Below are positions 12,263 to 20,666 of a stretch of DNA of 64,000 nucleotides, in pieces; within the stretch, counting starts at the first letter, position 1; each line of letters opens with the position of its first letter. This stretch comes from Terriglobia bacterium (GTDB lineage: Bacteria; Acidobacteriota; Terriglobia; Acidiferrales; UBA7541). Location: assembly GCA_020073605.1 (NCBI GenBank), contig JAIQEW010000002.1, positions 124,001 through 188,000 on the forward strand. The letters are read 5' to 3'. The translations under genes and the position numbers were made by a program. The notes beneath the pieces were generated by a model that saw only the letters and a list, made by a program, of their open reading frames with translations, ran no database searches and was not told the origin of the DNA.

Positions 12263-12662
12263 CGAGAAAATCAGCCCCTAAGCGATTTCCACTGACGTGG
12301 AAATGCTGTGGAAATCCCCTCTCCCTGCGAGAGGGGCCCTTGAGTGGTCTTGCCTATCGGGCTCGATGTAACAGGAACGGACCCGGTCTGGCGGCATCGC
12401 GCGAGCTGGCGTTCGATTGCGACGGCCTCAAATACGCGAGCCGGGATTCTGCCTAAACGAAGCGCGTTGAGCAAGAGAAAATTACACGAAGGAGAGTCGC
12501 ACTCTCACAAGTGATTCACAGTTTTTCCACAGCGCAAATCGAAGCGCAATCGCGCTCGAAAACTCGCTAGCGCATGCGATGAAACGCACTCAGTAAGCGC
12601 TGAACGATGCACGCAACGCACGCAATTTTCCACAAGCAGAATTTCAACAGGCTGCGTTGATT
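12263..12662. other. oriC: Candidate replication origin upstream of dnaA
   Basis: The 400-bp gene-free spacer upstream of dnaA has three DnaA-box-like 9-mers in the same orientation, each 8 of 9 matches to TTATNCACA: TGATTCACA at 12512-12520, TTTTCCACA at 12523-12531 and TTTTCCACA at 12626-12634. A weaker reverse-oriented site, TGTGGAAAT, is at 12307-12315. A hairpin with 8-bp arms CCCCTCTC/GAGAGGGG sits at 12316-12336. No strong A+T-rich unwinding element is obvious. Assignment rests on the boxes and on the position next to dnaA. Confidence 0.55.
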
Positions 12663-13685
12663 TCACTGTTGCGATGGTGGAGGCAACTGTCTTTCGGGAA
12701 GGGCGAAGTCGAAAACGCCGATCGGATCGGCGGCGATCAGCATGCGATCGTGCTCGATCAGAATCGCGCTCGCGTCGATGGGCGCGCCCTCTTTCGTGGA
12801 CGTGAGGTAGGCGGCGCGGCGATTGCCGTCCCGGTCGAAATGCACGAGCTCGTCGCCGATCGCGGCCCAGACTTCGTGCGTCTCTGGATCGATGCCCAGC
12901 GCGCGCATCACCGGCTTCGTTGTGGCCGCTGCGCCGGCCCCTTCGATCGTGATGGAATTCCAGCGCCGCGCCTCCGCCTGCGGCGTGAACTCGGATGACG
13001 GCACCGAGATTTCATACGACGCGTAGCCGAAGCGGTCGTACTTCCGGATGGTCGGATCGGGCCGGTCGGTGAAGGCGAAGTAGATGTGCCCGGTCGAATC
13101 GCCGTAGAGCCGGCCCCGGCTCAGCAAGCCGCTCTTCTCCGTGCCGGCGGGCGCGCCCTCGAGTTCGCCGAAGCCGCGAAGCAGCTTGCCGTGCAGGTCG
13201 AAAATGCTCACCAGGTTTTCCGACCGCAGAGCCGCGACGGCAAATTCTCCGCCCGATAGCGCCGCGAGCGACGTGGGCGCCGTCACCGGAATCGTCGCGT
13301 CGAGCGAACCATCGGGCTCGAATATCTTCAGGGTGTTTGCGCCGCGGTCCGCAACTATCAGCCGTCCCTGGGCGTCCAGGTCGATGTCCTGCGCGTAAAC
13401 GATCTTCGCGCCGCGCGAGTTTGCGTTGGGAATCTGTCCGATACGCGCGCCATCCGCTCCGTAAACCACGATGGCTTTCGCCGGCGCAGCAAGCACGTAA
13501 TAGCGTCCCGCGGAATCCCGCTTCAGCGCGGCTACCCCCGGGCCGATGTCGGGGAAGACGCGCGCCCGCGCGAAGATCTGCCGTGCGAAGTTGCCCTCCT
13601 GGCCTGCGGCGGGCGAGAGATTCCATCCCGCCGCCACCAAGATCAGGACGGCCAGTGACACGCCGAGTTGTGTGCGGCGAAACAT
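12663..13685 (-). CDS. Secreted beta-propeller (NHL-like) protein
   Basis: About 340 residues. An N-terminal signal peptide (VSLAVLILVAAGWNLSPAAG) is followed by repeated ~40-residue units with the NHL-like pattern DIDLDAQGRLIVADRGANTL, ISIFDLHGKLLRGFGE and GDSTGHIYFAF, which suggests a six-bladed propeller acting in the periplasm or outside the cell. ATG 13685 (MFRRTQL) is preferred to the upstream TTG because it places the signal peptide at the N-terminus. No catalytic motif is visible; such propellers commonly bind proteins or carbohydrates. It faces away from dnaA across the candidate origin and its target is unknown. Confidence 0.65.
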   Translation of the reverse strand: MFRRTQLGVSLAVLILVAAGWNLSPAAGQEGNFARQIFARARVFPDIGPGVAALKRDSAGRYYVLAAPAKAIVVYGADGARIGQIPNANSRGAKIVYAQDIDLDAQGRLIVADRGANTLKIFEPDGSLDATIPVTAPTSLAALSGGEFAVAALRSENLVSIFDLHGKLLRGFGELEGAPAGTEKSGLLSRGRLYGDSTGHIYFAFTDRPDPTIRKYDRFGYASYEISVPSSEFTPQAEARRWNSITIEGAGAAATTKPVMRALGIDPETHEVWAAIGDELVHFDRDGNRRAAYLTSTKEGAPIDASAILIEHDRMLIAADPIGVFDFALPERQLPPPSQQ

Positions 13686-13773
13686 GGACTGGGAGATCTT
13701 ATCCGCTGTAAGTGCCAAGAGATGCGCCGCCCTGCCCCCGCGTTGCTTGCAAGGAACCTGGACGGAAGGAGGG

Positions 13774-14556
13774 TCAGTCGAGCCGGAAGTTCAGGCGCTC
13801 AATCGAGCGGGCGCGGCCGGTCGATTCATCGACGTCGATCAGCACGGTGTTCATCTGCACATCTCCCTCGGCGACGACGAATCGCGAAGGCATGGCGTCG
13901 AGAAAGTGCTGAAGGATTCCTTGCTTCTCCATGCCGATCACGGAATCGTGCGGGCCGGTCATGCCGACGTCCGTGATGAAGGCCGTTCCGCCCGGCAGGA
14001 CGCGAGAATCAGCGGTGGCGACGTGCGTATGCGTGCCGAGCACGGCGGAGACTTTCCCGTCAAGGTACCAGCCCATGGCCATCTTTTCCGAGGTGGCCTC
14101 GGCGTGCATATCGACAACGATCACCTTCACATCGGGCGGAATCTTGGCGAGTTCGCACCGGGCGGTGCGGAAGGGATCGTCGATCGGAGCCATGAACGTG
14201 CGTCCCTGCAGATTGAGCACGGCGTAGCCTACGCCGTTCTTCGCACGTCCCACGTAGAGCCCGCTGCCGGGCGAGCCCTCGGGAAAGTTTGCGGGACGCA
14301 GCACGCGGGGCTGTCCCGGAAGATAGTCGATGATTTCCTTGCGCTTCCAGATGTGATTCCCGCTGGAAATCACATCCACTCCCTCGGCGAAAAATTCCTC
14401 CACGATCCGCGGCGTGATTCCGAACCCGGAAGCGGAGTTTTCGCCATTCGCGATGCACAGGTCGATCTGCCGCTGCGCGAGGATGTCCGCAAGCCGGTCG
14501 TGAACGATCTTGCGGCCGGGCGAGCCGACGATGTCGCCGATGAATAGGATTTTCAG
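13774..14556 (-). CDS. ymdB: YmdB-type metallophosphoesterase (cyclic nucleotide phosphodiesterase family), CTG start
   Basis: The 260-residue protein matches YmdB/TIGR00282 from end to end: FIGDIVGSPGR, NGENSASGFG, SSGNHIWKRKEI, VVDMHAEATSEK, LGTHTHVATAD and ITDVGMTGP. These supply the Asp, Glu, Asn and His ligands of a two-metal centre. Family members hydrolyse 2',3'-cyclic nucleotides. In the frame that fits the family, no ATG, GTG or TTG lies between an upstream TGA and the conserved N-terminus. A CTG at 14556 sits exactly where the start should be, preceded by GGAAAGG. The next usable start (GTG 14403) would lose the first metal ligands. Confidence 0.85.
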   Translation of the reverse strand: MKILFIGDIVGSPGRKIVHDRLADILAQRQIDLCIANGENSASGFGITPRIVEEFFAEGVDVISSGNHIWKRKEIIDYLPGQPRVLRPANFPEGSPGSGLYVGRAKNGVGYAVLNLQGRTFMAPIDDPFRTARCELAKIPPDVKVIVVDMHAEATSEKMAMGWYLDGKVSAVLGTHTHVATADSRVLPGGTAFITDVGMTGPHDSVIGMEKQGILQHFLDAMPSRFVVAEGDVQMNTVLIDVDESTGRARSIERLNFRLD

Positions 14557-14927
14557 ATCAGGACCTTTCCGAAAAACGCCGCGTCGTTCCGCTCACCTCG
14601 CTCGCTTCAGCACTGCAATGCTGGTGAGATCCCTCGCTCGCGTTGCTCGCTCGGGATCCCAATGCTGGTCGCATTGGAAGGAGCGGTCCACTTGGCCGTG
14701 CGCTGCTAGGCCCTGAACCCCACGAATAGGTGGGTGCCCCGCGCCTGCTTTCAGGCTTTCCCACACCGGCAAGCCGGAGCGGGACGTGCACAAGGGCAGG
14801 ACGACGCGGACTCCCTGGGATCCAGTGTTGGTTCAAAAGGCTTTCGCAACGTCACCTGCTTCGCAGGCCATCTCCGCGTTTTATTGTAGCAGGAATCTTC
14901 CGCGCGACGATTCGAGCCGAGCGAGTC
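14557..14927. repeat. Repeat-rich spacer, no gene
   Basis: The 371-bp stretch between the cytochrome gene and ymdB has no supportable reading frame. It contains short direct and inverted repeats: GATCCC and GGGATC flanking CGCTCGC repeats (about 14628-14660), CAATGCTGGT twice (14608 and 14661 regions), and a Pro/Gly-poor stretch with GGTGGGTGCCCCGCG. It looks like decayed intergenic repeat sequence. Confidence 0.4.
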
Positions 14928-15329
14928 TCAGCGCAAGCTTTTGATGTAGGCGACGATCTGCCAGCGGCGCTGCTCGGGCAGCCCGGACCACGACGGCATC
15001 CCGTTCGCGAGGTTGCCGTTGCCCAGGAACCAGACGAGCTCGCCGGGCGTCGCGCCCTGCACGTCGGCCATGTGCAGGTTCGCCGCGGTGCGGGTACCGC
15101 GCGCGTCGTCGCCATGGCACTCCATGCAGTGTTGGCGATAGAGCTTTTCGCCAGCCGCGATCGCATCGGCCTGTCCTTCGTAGGGGTTTTTCCAGGCGCG
15201 CGTCTTGGCGGGCGCGCGCGCGATCGCCATCAGAACGCCGCGATCATCTCTCTTCCAGTCGTGAGCGGCGCCGGTGCCGGCCGCAATCATCGCCACGAGG
15301 AGGAGCACGGGAATGAGCGTGCGCCTCAT
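14928..15329 (-). CDS. Small periplasmic c-type cytochrome
   Basis: This 133-residue protein has a signal peptide (LIPVLLLVAMIAAGTGAA) and one haem c site, CMECH at residues 68-72. A later Met in NLANGMPSW (M111) is a likely sixth haem ligand, and the C-terminal helix RRWQIVAYIKSL is typical of class I cytochromes c. ATG 15329 overlaps the stop of the upstream outer-membrane gene by 4 bp, so the two are translated together. It may serve as an electron carrier linked to metal stress; the partner is unknown. Confidence 0.8.
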   Translation of the reverse strand: MRRTLIPVLLLVAMIAAGTGAAHDWKRDDRGVLMAIARAPAKTRAWKNPYEGQADAIAAGEKLYRQHCMECHGDDARGTRTAANLHMADVQGATPGELVWFLGNGNLANGMPSWSGLPEQRRWQIVAYIKSLR

Positions 15330-16198
15330 TGGAACAGTCCTCTCAGCTTGCGGCCGAAGCCGCTGATCTCGTAGGAAAGCCCCCAGCGCAGGATGAAGCG
15401 ATGGCTGTTGTCGTTGAGGCCGAAGCCCGGCGAGAGCGTCATGTTGACTCCGTTGGGGAGCTGCCAGGCGACGATCGGCGCGAAATAGTGCGAGCTGTCG
15501 GAGAGCGTCAGCGCGTCGGTGGTGCCCAGGCCGCCGTACATCTCGGCGCCGACGACGAAGTTCTCGCGGCAGAAGTTGCAGGGTCGCGGCGTCGCGGCCA
15601 GCCGCAGCGGCCGGCTCGCTCCGATGGCGTAGCCGAACTCCCAGGGATCGTGACCAAGATTTTTCTCGCTGATGAAATTCTCGGAGATGTTCCAACCCTT
15701 GTAGTCGCTCGAAAGAATCAGCTTGGTCTCGATTTCGTGTGCGTGCTCTTTGCCCGCTTCGGAGTTGGGAATGGCGTGATCGAACTGGTTGTCGGACCCC
15801 ACCACCTCCTTCATCGTCTTGTCCGCGCCGCTCGTGTTTTCGAATTCAACGTAGAGCACTGGATTGATCCAGTGCTCGCGCATCAGGGGGCGGAAGCGAT
15901 TCTCAAAGCGCGTCCCGGTAAAGACCGTGCTGTCGCCGAACGTCGTCTGCGAGTCCAGATAGAACTCAGTCGTCCACCACGCCGTCACGCCGTACTCGAA
16001 CTCCAGCCAGGGCGCGACGAAATGGTTGCCGCCCTTTTGCGTCGCGTAGTTCGAGTAGAACTCGATCTCCAGGTTTCCGGGTTCCTCGAGGTGATGCGAG
16101 TACGTGACGACGTAGGGAGTCTCCTGCGCCCCAGCGCGCGGGCACGCGCCGGCGCACAGAACCGCAAGGCCTAGAAGCAGGACCGAGCCGCGGGGCAT
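15326..16198 (-). CDS. Putative outer-membrane beta-barrel protein
   Basis: A 290-residue exported protein. After a signal peptide (VLLLGLAVLCAGACPRAGA) it has alternating hydrophobic strands rich in Tyr, Trp and Phe (EIEFYSNYAT, WLEFEYGVTAWWTTEFYL, FGYAIGAS, FILRWGLSYEISGFG), the pattern of a small outer-membrane barrel. A CNFC pair may bind a metal or form a disulfide. It starts 174 bp after the RND pump gene, and the spacer holds a promoter-like site and two inverted repeats. Role is inferred from context: metal or solute passage beside the efflux pump. Confidence 0.6.
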   Translation of the reverse strand: MPRGSVLLLGLAVLCAGACPRAGAQETPYVVTYSHHLEEPGNLEIEFYSNYATQKGGNHFVAPWLEFEYGVTAWWTTEFYLDSQTTFGDSTVFTGTRFENRFRPLMREHWINPVLYVEFENTSGADKTMKEVVGSDNQFDHAIPNSEAGKEHAHEIETKLILSSDYKGWNISENFISEKNLGHDPWEFGYAIGASRPLRLAATPRPCNFCRENFVVGAEMYGGLGTTDALTLSDSSHYFAPIVAWQLPNGVNMTLSPGFGLNDNSHRFILRWGLSYEISGFGRKLRGLFQ

Positions 16199-16209
16199 TT
16201 CCAGAGCCG

Positions 16210-16246
16210 CCTTCCTAGTTGCAACTTACTTGCAACTAAAGGAAGG
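16210..16246. promoter_or_regulatory. Inverted repeat, candidate operator at the outer-membrane gene
   Basis: TAGTTGCAA (16216-16224) and TTGCAACTA (16230-16238) are perfect 9-bp arms separated by CTTAC. Flanking CCTTCC (16210-16215) and GGAAGG (16241-16246) extend the symmetry with a 2-nt bulge. It lies just before the gene starting at 16198. A TTGACA-like -35 is at 16270-16275 on the minus strand; a -10 17 bp on would lie next to the repeat, so a bound protein could block transcription. Confidence 0.5.
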
Positions 16247-16297
16247 AAGTTAGTCTAGATGCAACTTCGTGTCAAGAGAATTTTGGCACGAATGGAT

Positions 16298-16325
16298 CAA
16301 CTGCAATTGCGGCGACTTGCAGTTG
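16298..16325. promoter_or_regulatory. Second inverted repeat with the same core
   Basis: CAACTGCAA (16298-16306) and TTGCAGTTG (16317-16325) are perfect 9-bp arms with a 10-bp spacer. The TTGCA core is shared with the repeat at 16216-16238, so one regulator may bind both. It lies upstream of the TTGACA element for the 16198 gene and after the stop of the RND pump gene. Confidence 0.45.
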
Positions 16326-16372
16326 GTTTCTGACCGGACGGGAGGAATTCTGCAATCGCAGAGAGGGGTGGA

Positions 16373-19300
16373 TCAGACTTGTAAAACATCGCCTTCGCGT
16401 GCCACCGCGCGATAAAGAACGGGGTCCACGAAAATCGCGATGCAAAGCCTGGAAATAAGCCCCGCCACGATGACGATCGCGAAGGGCTTCTGCGTGTCCG
16501 AGCCGATCCCGGTTGAAAGCGCGGCGGGCAGCAGGCCCAGGCAGGCCACGAGCGCCGTCATCATGATCGGGCGCAGCCGCATCAGCGCCGCCTCGCGCGT
16601 GGCGGTGCGGATGTCCCTGCCTTCCTGTCGCAGCTTGTTGATGAACGAGACGAGGATCACGGCCGTCTCAACCGACACGCCCATCAGCGCCAGCAGCCCA
16701 AGAATGGACGACACGCTGAACGGCGTGTTCGTCAGCTTCAGCGCGATCAGGGCGCCGACGGGCTCCGTGATCACCACGCCGAGCGCGATCGCCAGCGGGA
16801 ATTTGAAATTGCCGTAGAGCGCGAACAAGATCATGAAAATCAGGAGCAGCGCCAGCGGGCCGATGATCTCCATCTGGTGCTTCGCTTCGAGGAATTCGCT
16901 GTACTCCCCGCCCCAGGACATCCGGTAGCCCGTGGGCAGTGATTTTTCAATATCGGCGACGGCCTGCTGGCCTTCGGAGACCGCGCTCTGCAGATCGCGC
17001 CCCTCGATGCTGTACTGCACGCCGATGTAGCGCGAGTTGTTCTCGCGGTAGATGAACGACGCGCCGCTGGCCTCGCGGATATCCGCAAGCTCGCTCAGGG
17101 GAATCTGTTGGCCCGCCGGCGTGCCGACCAGCAGGTTGCCGATCTGCTGCGCGTTTTCGCGGAATTCCGGCTTCATGCGCACCACCAGATCGAACAGCTT
17201 TTCTCCCTGAATCACTTGCGTAGCCGCCTGCCCGCCCACCGCCGCTTGCACCACCGCTTCGACGTCGGCGACGTTGATGCCATAGCGCGCGATTTTTTCG
17301 CGGTCCGTGTCGATCAGCAGGCTCGGCTGCCCGAGTTCGCGCACGACGGTCAGTTCCGTGAACCCGCGTATCCGCGAGAGCCGCCGCTTGATCTCGAGCG
17401 CCCGGTCCTGGAGGACGTTCAGATCCGGGCCGTAGATTTTCACCGCCAGCGAGCTTTTCAGGCCCGTCAGCGCCTCGTCCACCGCGTCCTCGGCTGGCTG
17501 CGTGTAGTTGAAGATCACGCCGGGAAAGGCTCCGAGCTGCTTCTGGATGTCTTCGGTCAATTCCGCCTTGTTGTGGATCGGGCCTTTCTTCCAGGATGCA
17601 TCGCCGTACGGTTTCAGGCCGACGTAAAACTCGTCGTTGAAGAATCCGGTCGGATCGGTGCCGTCATCCGGGCGGCCGAGCTCGGAGCCCACGTCCGTGA
17701 CCATGGGATACTTCGTCAGAATATTGCGCACCTGCGGGCTGAGCTTCGCCGCCTCTTCGTAGGAAATCGTGTATGGCATCGTCGCGCGGACCCACAGCGC
17801 GCCTTCGTCGAGGTGCGGCATGAATTCGCCGCCGATGAACGGAATGAGCAGCAGCGTCGCGGCGAAAATCGCCAGCGCGGCAAGAATCGTGGTCTTCGGG
17901 CGATCGAGGCACCGGTCGAGGTAGATCGCATATTTCCCGCGGATCCACTCGAATGGCCGGTTGACGGCCTCGTGCACGCCTCGCTTGAACCAGTAGGAGC
18001 AAAGCACCGGCACGAGCGTGAGCGTCAGCACCAGCGCGCCGATCAGCGCGATGGACATCGTGTCCGCCATCGGATGAAACAGTTTTCCCGAAGGCCCAGT
18101 CAGCGCGTAGATGGGAATGTAACCGGCGATGATGACGGCCACGGAGTAGAAGATCGGGCGGTCCACGTCTTTCGCCGCCGCGAGGATCACCTCGTTCAGG
18201 TCGTATTCCTTGCCTTCCCGCAGGCCCAGCTCCCGGAAAATGTTTTCGACCATCACCAGCGTGCCGTCGATGATGATTCCGAAGTCGATCGCGCCGATCG
18301 AAAGCAGGTTGGCCGCGACGCCCCGCGCGTGCAGGAAGATAAACGAGAACAGCAGCGCCACAGGAATCGTCAGCGCCACGATCACGGCCGCGCGGAAGCT
18401 GACCAGGAAGAAAACCAGCACGATCAGGACGAGCACCATGCCGCGCAGCAGATTGTTTTCCACCGTATCCGTCGTCACCCGCACCAGGTCACTACGGTCG
18501 TAGAACGGGCGCACCTTCACGTCCGGCGGCAGGACATGCTCGTTCAGGTCCTTCGTCTTCTCCTCGACGCCCTTCAGCACGTTCTGCGTCTGCTCGCCGC
18601 GAAGCATCAGGATGACGCCTTCGACCGCGTCGTCACTCTTGTTGAAGCCGAATTCGCCTAGCCGCGGCGCGTTGCCGATGGTCACTTGGCCGACGTCGCG
18701 CACGCGCACCGGCACGCCGCTCTGCGATCCCACGACCACGTTGCCGATGTCCGCCGTGTCGCGCAGCAGGCCGATTCCGCGCACGTAGTAGAACTGGCCC
18801 CCCTGTGAATAAAACCCGCCGCCCGCGTTCGCGTTGTTCACCGAAAGCTGCTGGAGCACCTGCGGAACGGTGATGTGATAGCCGTAGAGCCGCGCGGGAT
18901 CGAGAAGCACCTGATACTGCATCACCGTGCCGCCAAAACCGGAATCGTCCGCCACGCCGGGAACCTGCTTGTATCCCCGCTCGATCACCCAGTCTTCGAA
19001 TGTTTTCAGCTCCTGCGGCGAGCGATCGGGGCTTTCGATCACGTAGCGGTAGACGAGTCCCGACGGGCTCGTGAGCGGCGAAAGCGAGGGCATTACGCCG
19101 GAGGGATACGTCACGTCGCTCAAGCGCTGGAACACGATCTGCCGCGCGAAGTAGTCGTCCGTATCTTCCGCGAAGGTTAGGCGCACGTCCGAAAGGCCGT
19201 AGAGCGAGATCGAGCGCATCACGCTCATCTTCGGCACTCCGTTCATTTCCACTTCCGTCGGCAGGGAGACCAGCCGCTCCACTTCCTCCGCCGCGTGGCC

Positions 19301-19462
19301 CGGCCATTGCGTGATGATTTCCACCATCGGAGGAGAAAGATCGGGGTACGCGTCCACGGGCATGTGCTCGAAGGAGACCGCTCCCCCGGCGGCGATGAGC
19401 ACCGCCATGATCAGGATCATGAAGCGTTGCCGGAGCGCGAATTGGACGACGCGATGAATCAT
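16373..19462 (-). CDS. Heavy-metal RND efflux pump, CusA/CzcA family
   Basis: This 1029-residue inner-membrane transporter exports metal cations by proton antiport. It has the two-fold RND layout: TM1 at the N-terminus (FMILIMAVLIAAGGAVSF), two large periplasmic loops, and the heavy-metal signature DFGIIIDGTLVMVENIF in TM4. GVSVETAVILVSFIN is the matching segment in the second half. Length and motifs fit the CzcA/CusA group rather than AcrB drug pumps. Metal specificity (Cu/Ag versus Co/Zn/Cd) cannot be settled here. It is the third gene of a tolC-adaptor-pump operon. Confidence 0.93.
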   Translation of the reverse strand: MIHRVVQFALRQRFMILIMAVLIAAGGAVSFEHMPVDAYPDLSPPMVEIITQWPGHAAEEVERLVSLPTEVEMNGVPKMSVMRSISLYGLSDVRLTFAEDTDDYFARQIVFQRLSDVTYPSGVMPSLSPLTSPSGLVYRYVIESPDRSPQELKTFEDWVIERGYKQVPGVADDSGFGGTVMQYQVLLDPARLYGYHITVPQVLQQLSVNNANAGGGFYSQGGQFYYVRGIGLLRDTADIGNVVVGSQSGVPVRVRDVGQVTIGNAPRLGEFGFNKSDDAVEGVILMLRGEQTQNVLKGVEEKTKDLNEHVLPPDVKVRPFYDRSDLVRVTTDTVENNLLRGMVLVLIVLVFFLVSFRAAVIVALTIPVALLFSFIFLHARGVAANLLSIGAIDFGIIIDGTLVMVENIFRELGLREGKEYDLNEVILAAAKDVDRPIFYSVAVIIAGYIPIYALTGPSGKLFHPMADTMSIALIGALVLTLTLVPVLCSYWFKRGVHEAVNRPFEWIRGKYAIYLDRCLDRPKTTILAALAIFAATLLLIPFIGGEFMPHLDEGALWVRATMPYTISYEEAAKLSPQVRNILTKYPMVTDVGSELGRPDDGTDPTGFFNDEFYVGLKPYGDASWKKGPIHNKAELTEDIQKQLGAFPGVIFNYTQPAEDAVDEALTGLKSSLAVKIYGPDLNVLQDRALEIKRRLSRIRGFTELTVVRELGQPSLLIDTDREKIARYGINVADVEAVVQAAVGGQAATQVIQGEKLFDLVVRMKPEFRENAQQIGNLLVGTPAGQQIPLSELADIREASGASFIYRENNSRYIGVQYSIEGRDLQSAVSEGQQAVADIEKSLPTGYRMSWGGEYSEFLEAKHQMEIIGPLALLLIFMILFALYGNFKFPLAIALGVVITEPVGALIALKLTNTPFSVSSILGLLALMGVSVETAVILVSFINKLRQEGRDIRTATREAALMRLRPIMMTALVACLGLLPAALSTGIGSDTQKPFAIVIVAGLISRLCIAIFVDPVLYRAVAREGDVLQV

Positions 19463-19481
19463 GGTTCGTTAGGCCGCTCTG

Positions 19482-20666
19482 CTAGTGCTGGATCGAATTG
19501 GCGAATTGCAGAAACAAGCCGCCATCGCCTACCACTTTCTCTCCCACCGATAGCCCTTTCACAATTTGCGTTTGGCCGTTCTGGCTCTGGCCGATCTCGA
19601 CGCCGCGCCGGCCGAACTGGTTCGCTCCGGTAGCGACGTAAACGAACGGCTGGTTTTCGTCGTCGCGCAGCACGGCGGCGTCGGGCACGGCGATCGCGTT
19701 CTGGATCACGCCGGCCGTCACCGTGGCCGTGCAGTACATGTCTTTTTTCAGCTTCTCGCCGGGGTTATCGACCACGATGCGCGCTTGCAGCGTGCGCGTG
19801 TTCGGGTCGAGCGCGGCCGACACGTAGGAGATTTTTCCGCGGAAGGTGCCGGGATACGCATCCGTTTGCACCACCACGTCGTCCCCGGTCTTCACGTACG
19901 CCAGGTCGCTCTGATACACGTTCGCGAGCACCCACACGGTGCTCATGTCGGAAATCGTGAACGCCTGCGTCTGGCCCGCCTGCATCACCTGTCCGGGCGA
20001 CACAAGCCGCTCCACCACTTCGCCCCCAATCGGCGCGATCACCGGGATTTCGGCGGAGGAAGGCGTCTTCGCCAGATCCTCGGGATTCTTGATCCCGAGG
20101 ATTTTCATCCCCTGCTCGGAGGCGTTCAGGTCCGCCTGCGCCTGATTGCGGTCGGATTCGGCCTGGAGCAGATCGCGCTCGGCGATGGCGTTGTGCTGGT
20201 AGAGGTCCTGCGCGCGAGCGTAGTTCTTGTCTGCCACGCGGTACACGTCGCGCGCCTTCAGATACGTGCCGAGCAGTTGCGAATAGTCGGGGCTGGCCAC
20301 CTCGAGCATCGAGTCGCCCTGGCGCACGTGCTGGCCCGGCACCACCAGAATCCGGCTGACCGGCCCGCCGACTTGAGTGATCACGGGCGTCGTCTTGAAC
20401 GCGTTGTAGGCGACCGCGCCGGTAAGCCGCAGCGTCCGCGTGAGTTTCGCCGGCTGGATCGTCACCACCTGCACGTGCGACATCTGGTCCTGCGGAATCG
20501 TGAAGAGCTCCGGCGTCGCGGACTTTGACGCTTGCGAGGAGTAGGACGTCATTTCGCTTGGGCGTTCGCTGCGGTCCGAACTGCATCCGGTCAGCACGCA
20601 TGCGATGGCGATTGCCGCGAAAGTTCCAAGCGAATAGACGCGGTGCGTGATTCGTGAAGCGCTCAT
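19482..20666 (-). CDS. RND efflux periplasmic adaptor lipoprotein
   Basis: The 394-residue adaptor links the inner-membrane pump to TolC. The signal peptide ends in a lipobox LTG-C, so it is probably a lipoprotein. A barrel-sandwich half-motif GQHVRQGDSMLEVASPDYSQ precedes a coiled-coil hairpin (KARDVYRVADKNYARAQDLY to ASEQGMK). The second lipoyl half is VIAPIGGEVVERLVSPGQVM, followed by a beta-barrel domain. The start overlaps the TolC-like stop by 4 bp and the pump gene follows 20 nt later. No His/Met-rich metal-binding N-terminal extension is seen. Confidence 0.9.
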   Translation of the reverse strand: MSASRITHRVYSLGTFAAIAIACVLTGCSSDRSERPSEMTSYSSQASKSATPELFTIPQDQMSHVQVVTIQPAKLTRTLRLTGAVAYNAFKTTPVITQVGGPVSRILVVPGQHVRQGDSMLEVASPDYSQLLGTYLKARDVYRVADKNYARAQDLYQHNAIAERDLLQAESDRNQAQADLNASEQGMKILGIKNPEDLAKTPSSAEIPVIAPIGGEVVERLVSPGQVMQAGQTQAFTISDMSTVWVLANVYQSDLAYVKTGDDVVVQTDAYPGTFRGKISYVSAALDPNTRTLQARIVVDNPGEKLKKDMYCTATVTAGVIQNAIAVPDAAVLRDDENQPFVYVATGANQFGRRGVEIGQSQNGQTQIVKGLSVGEKVVGDGGLFLQFANSIQH

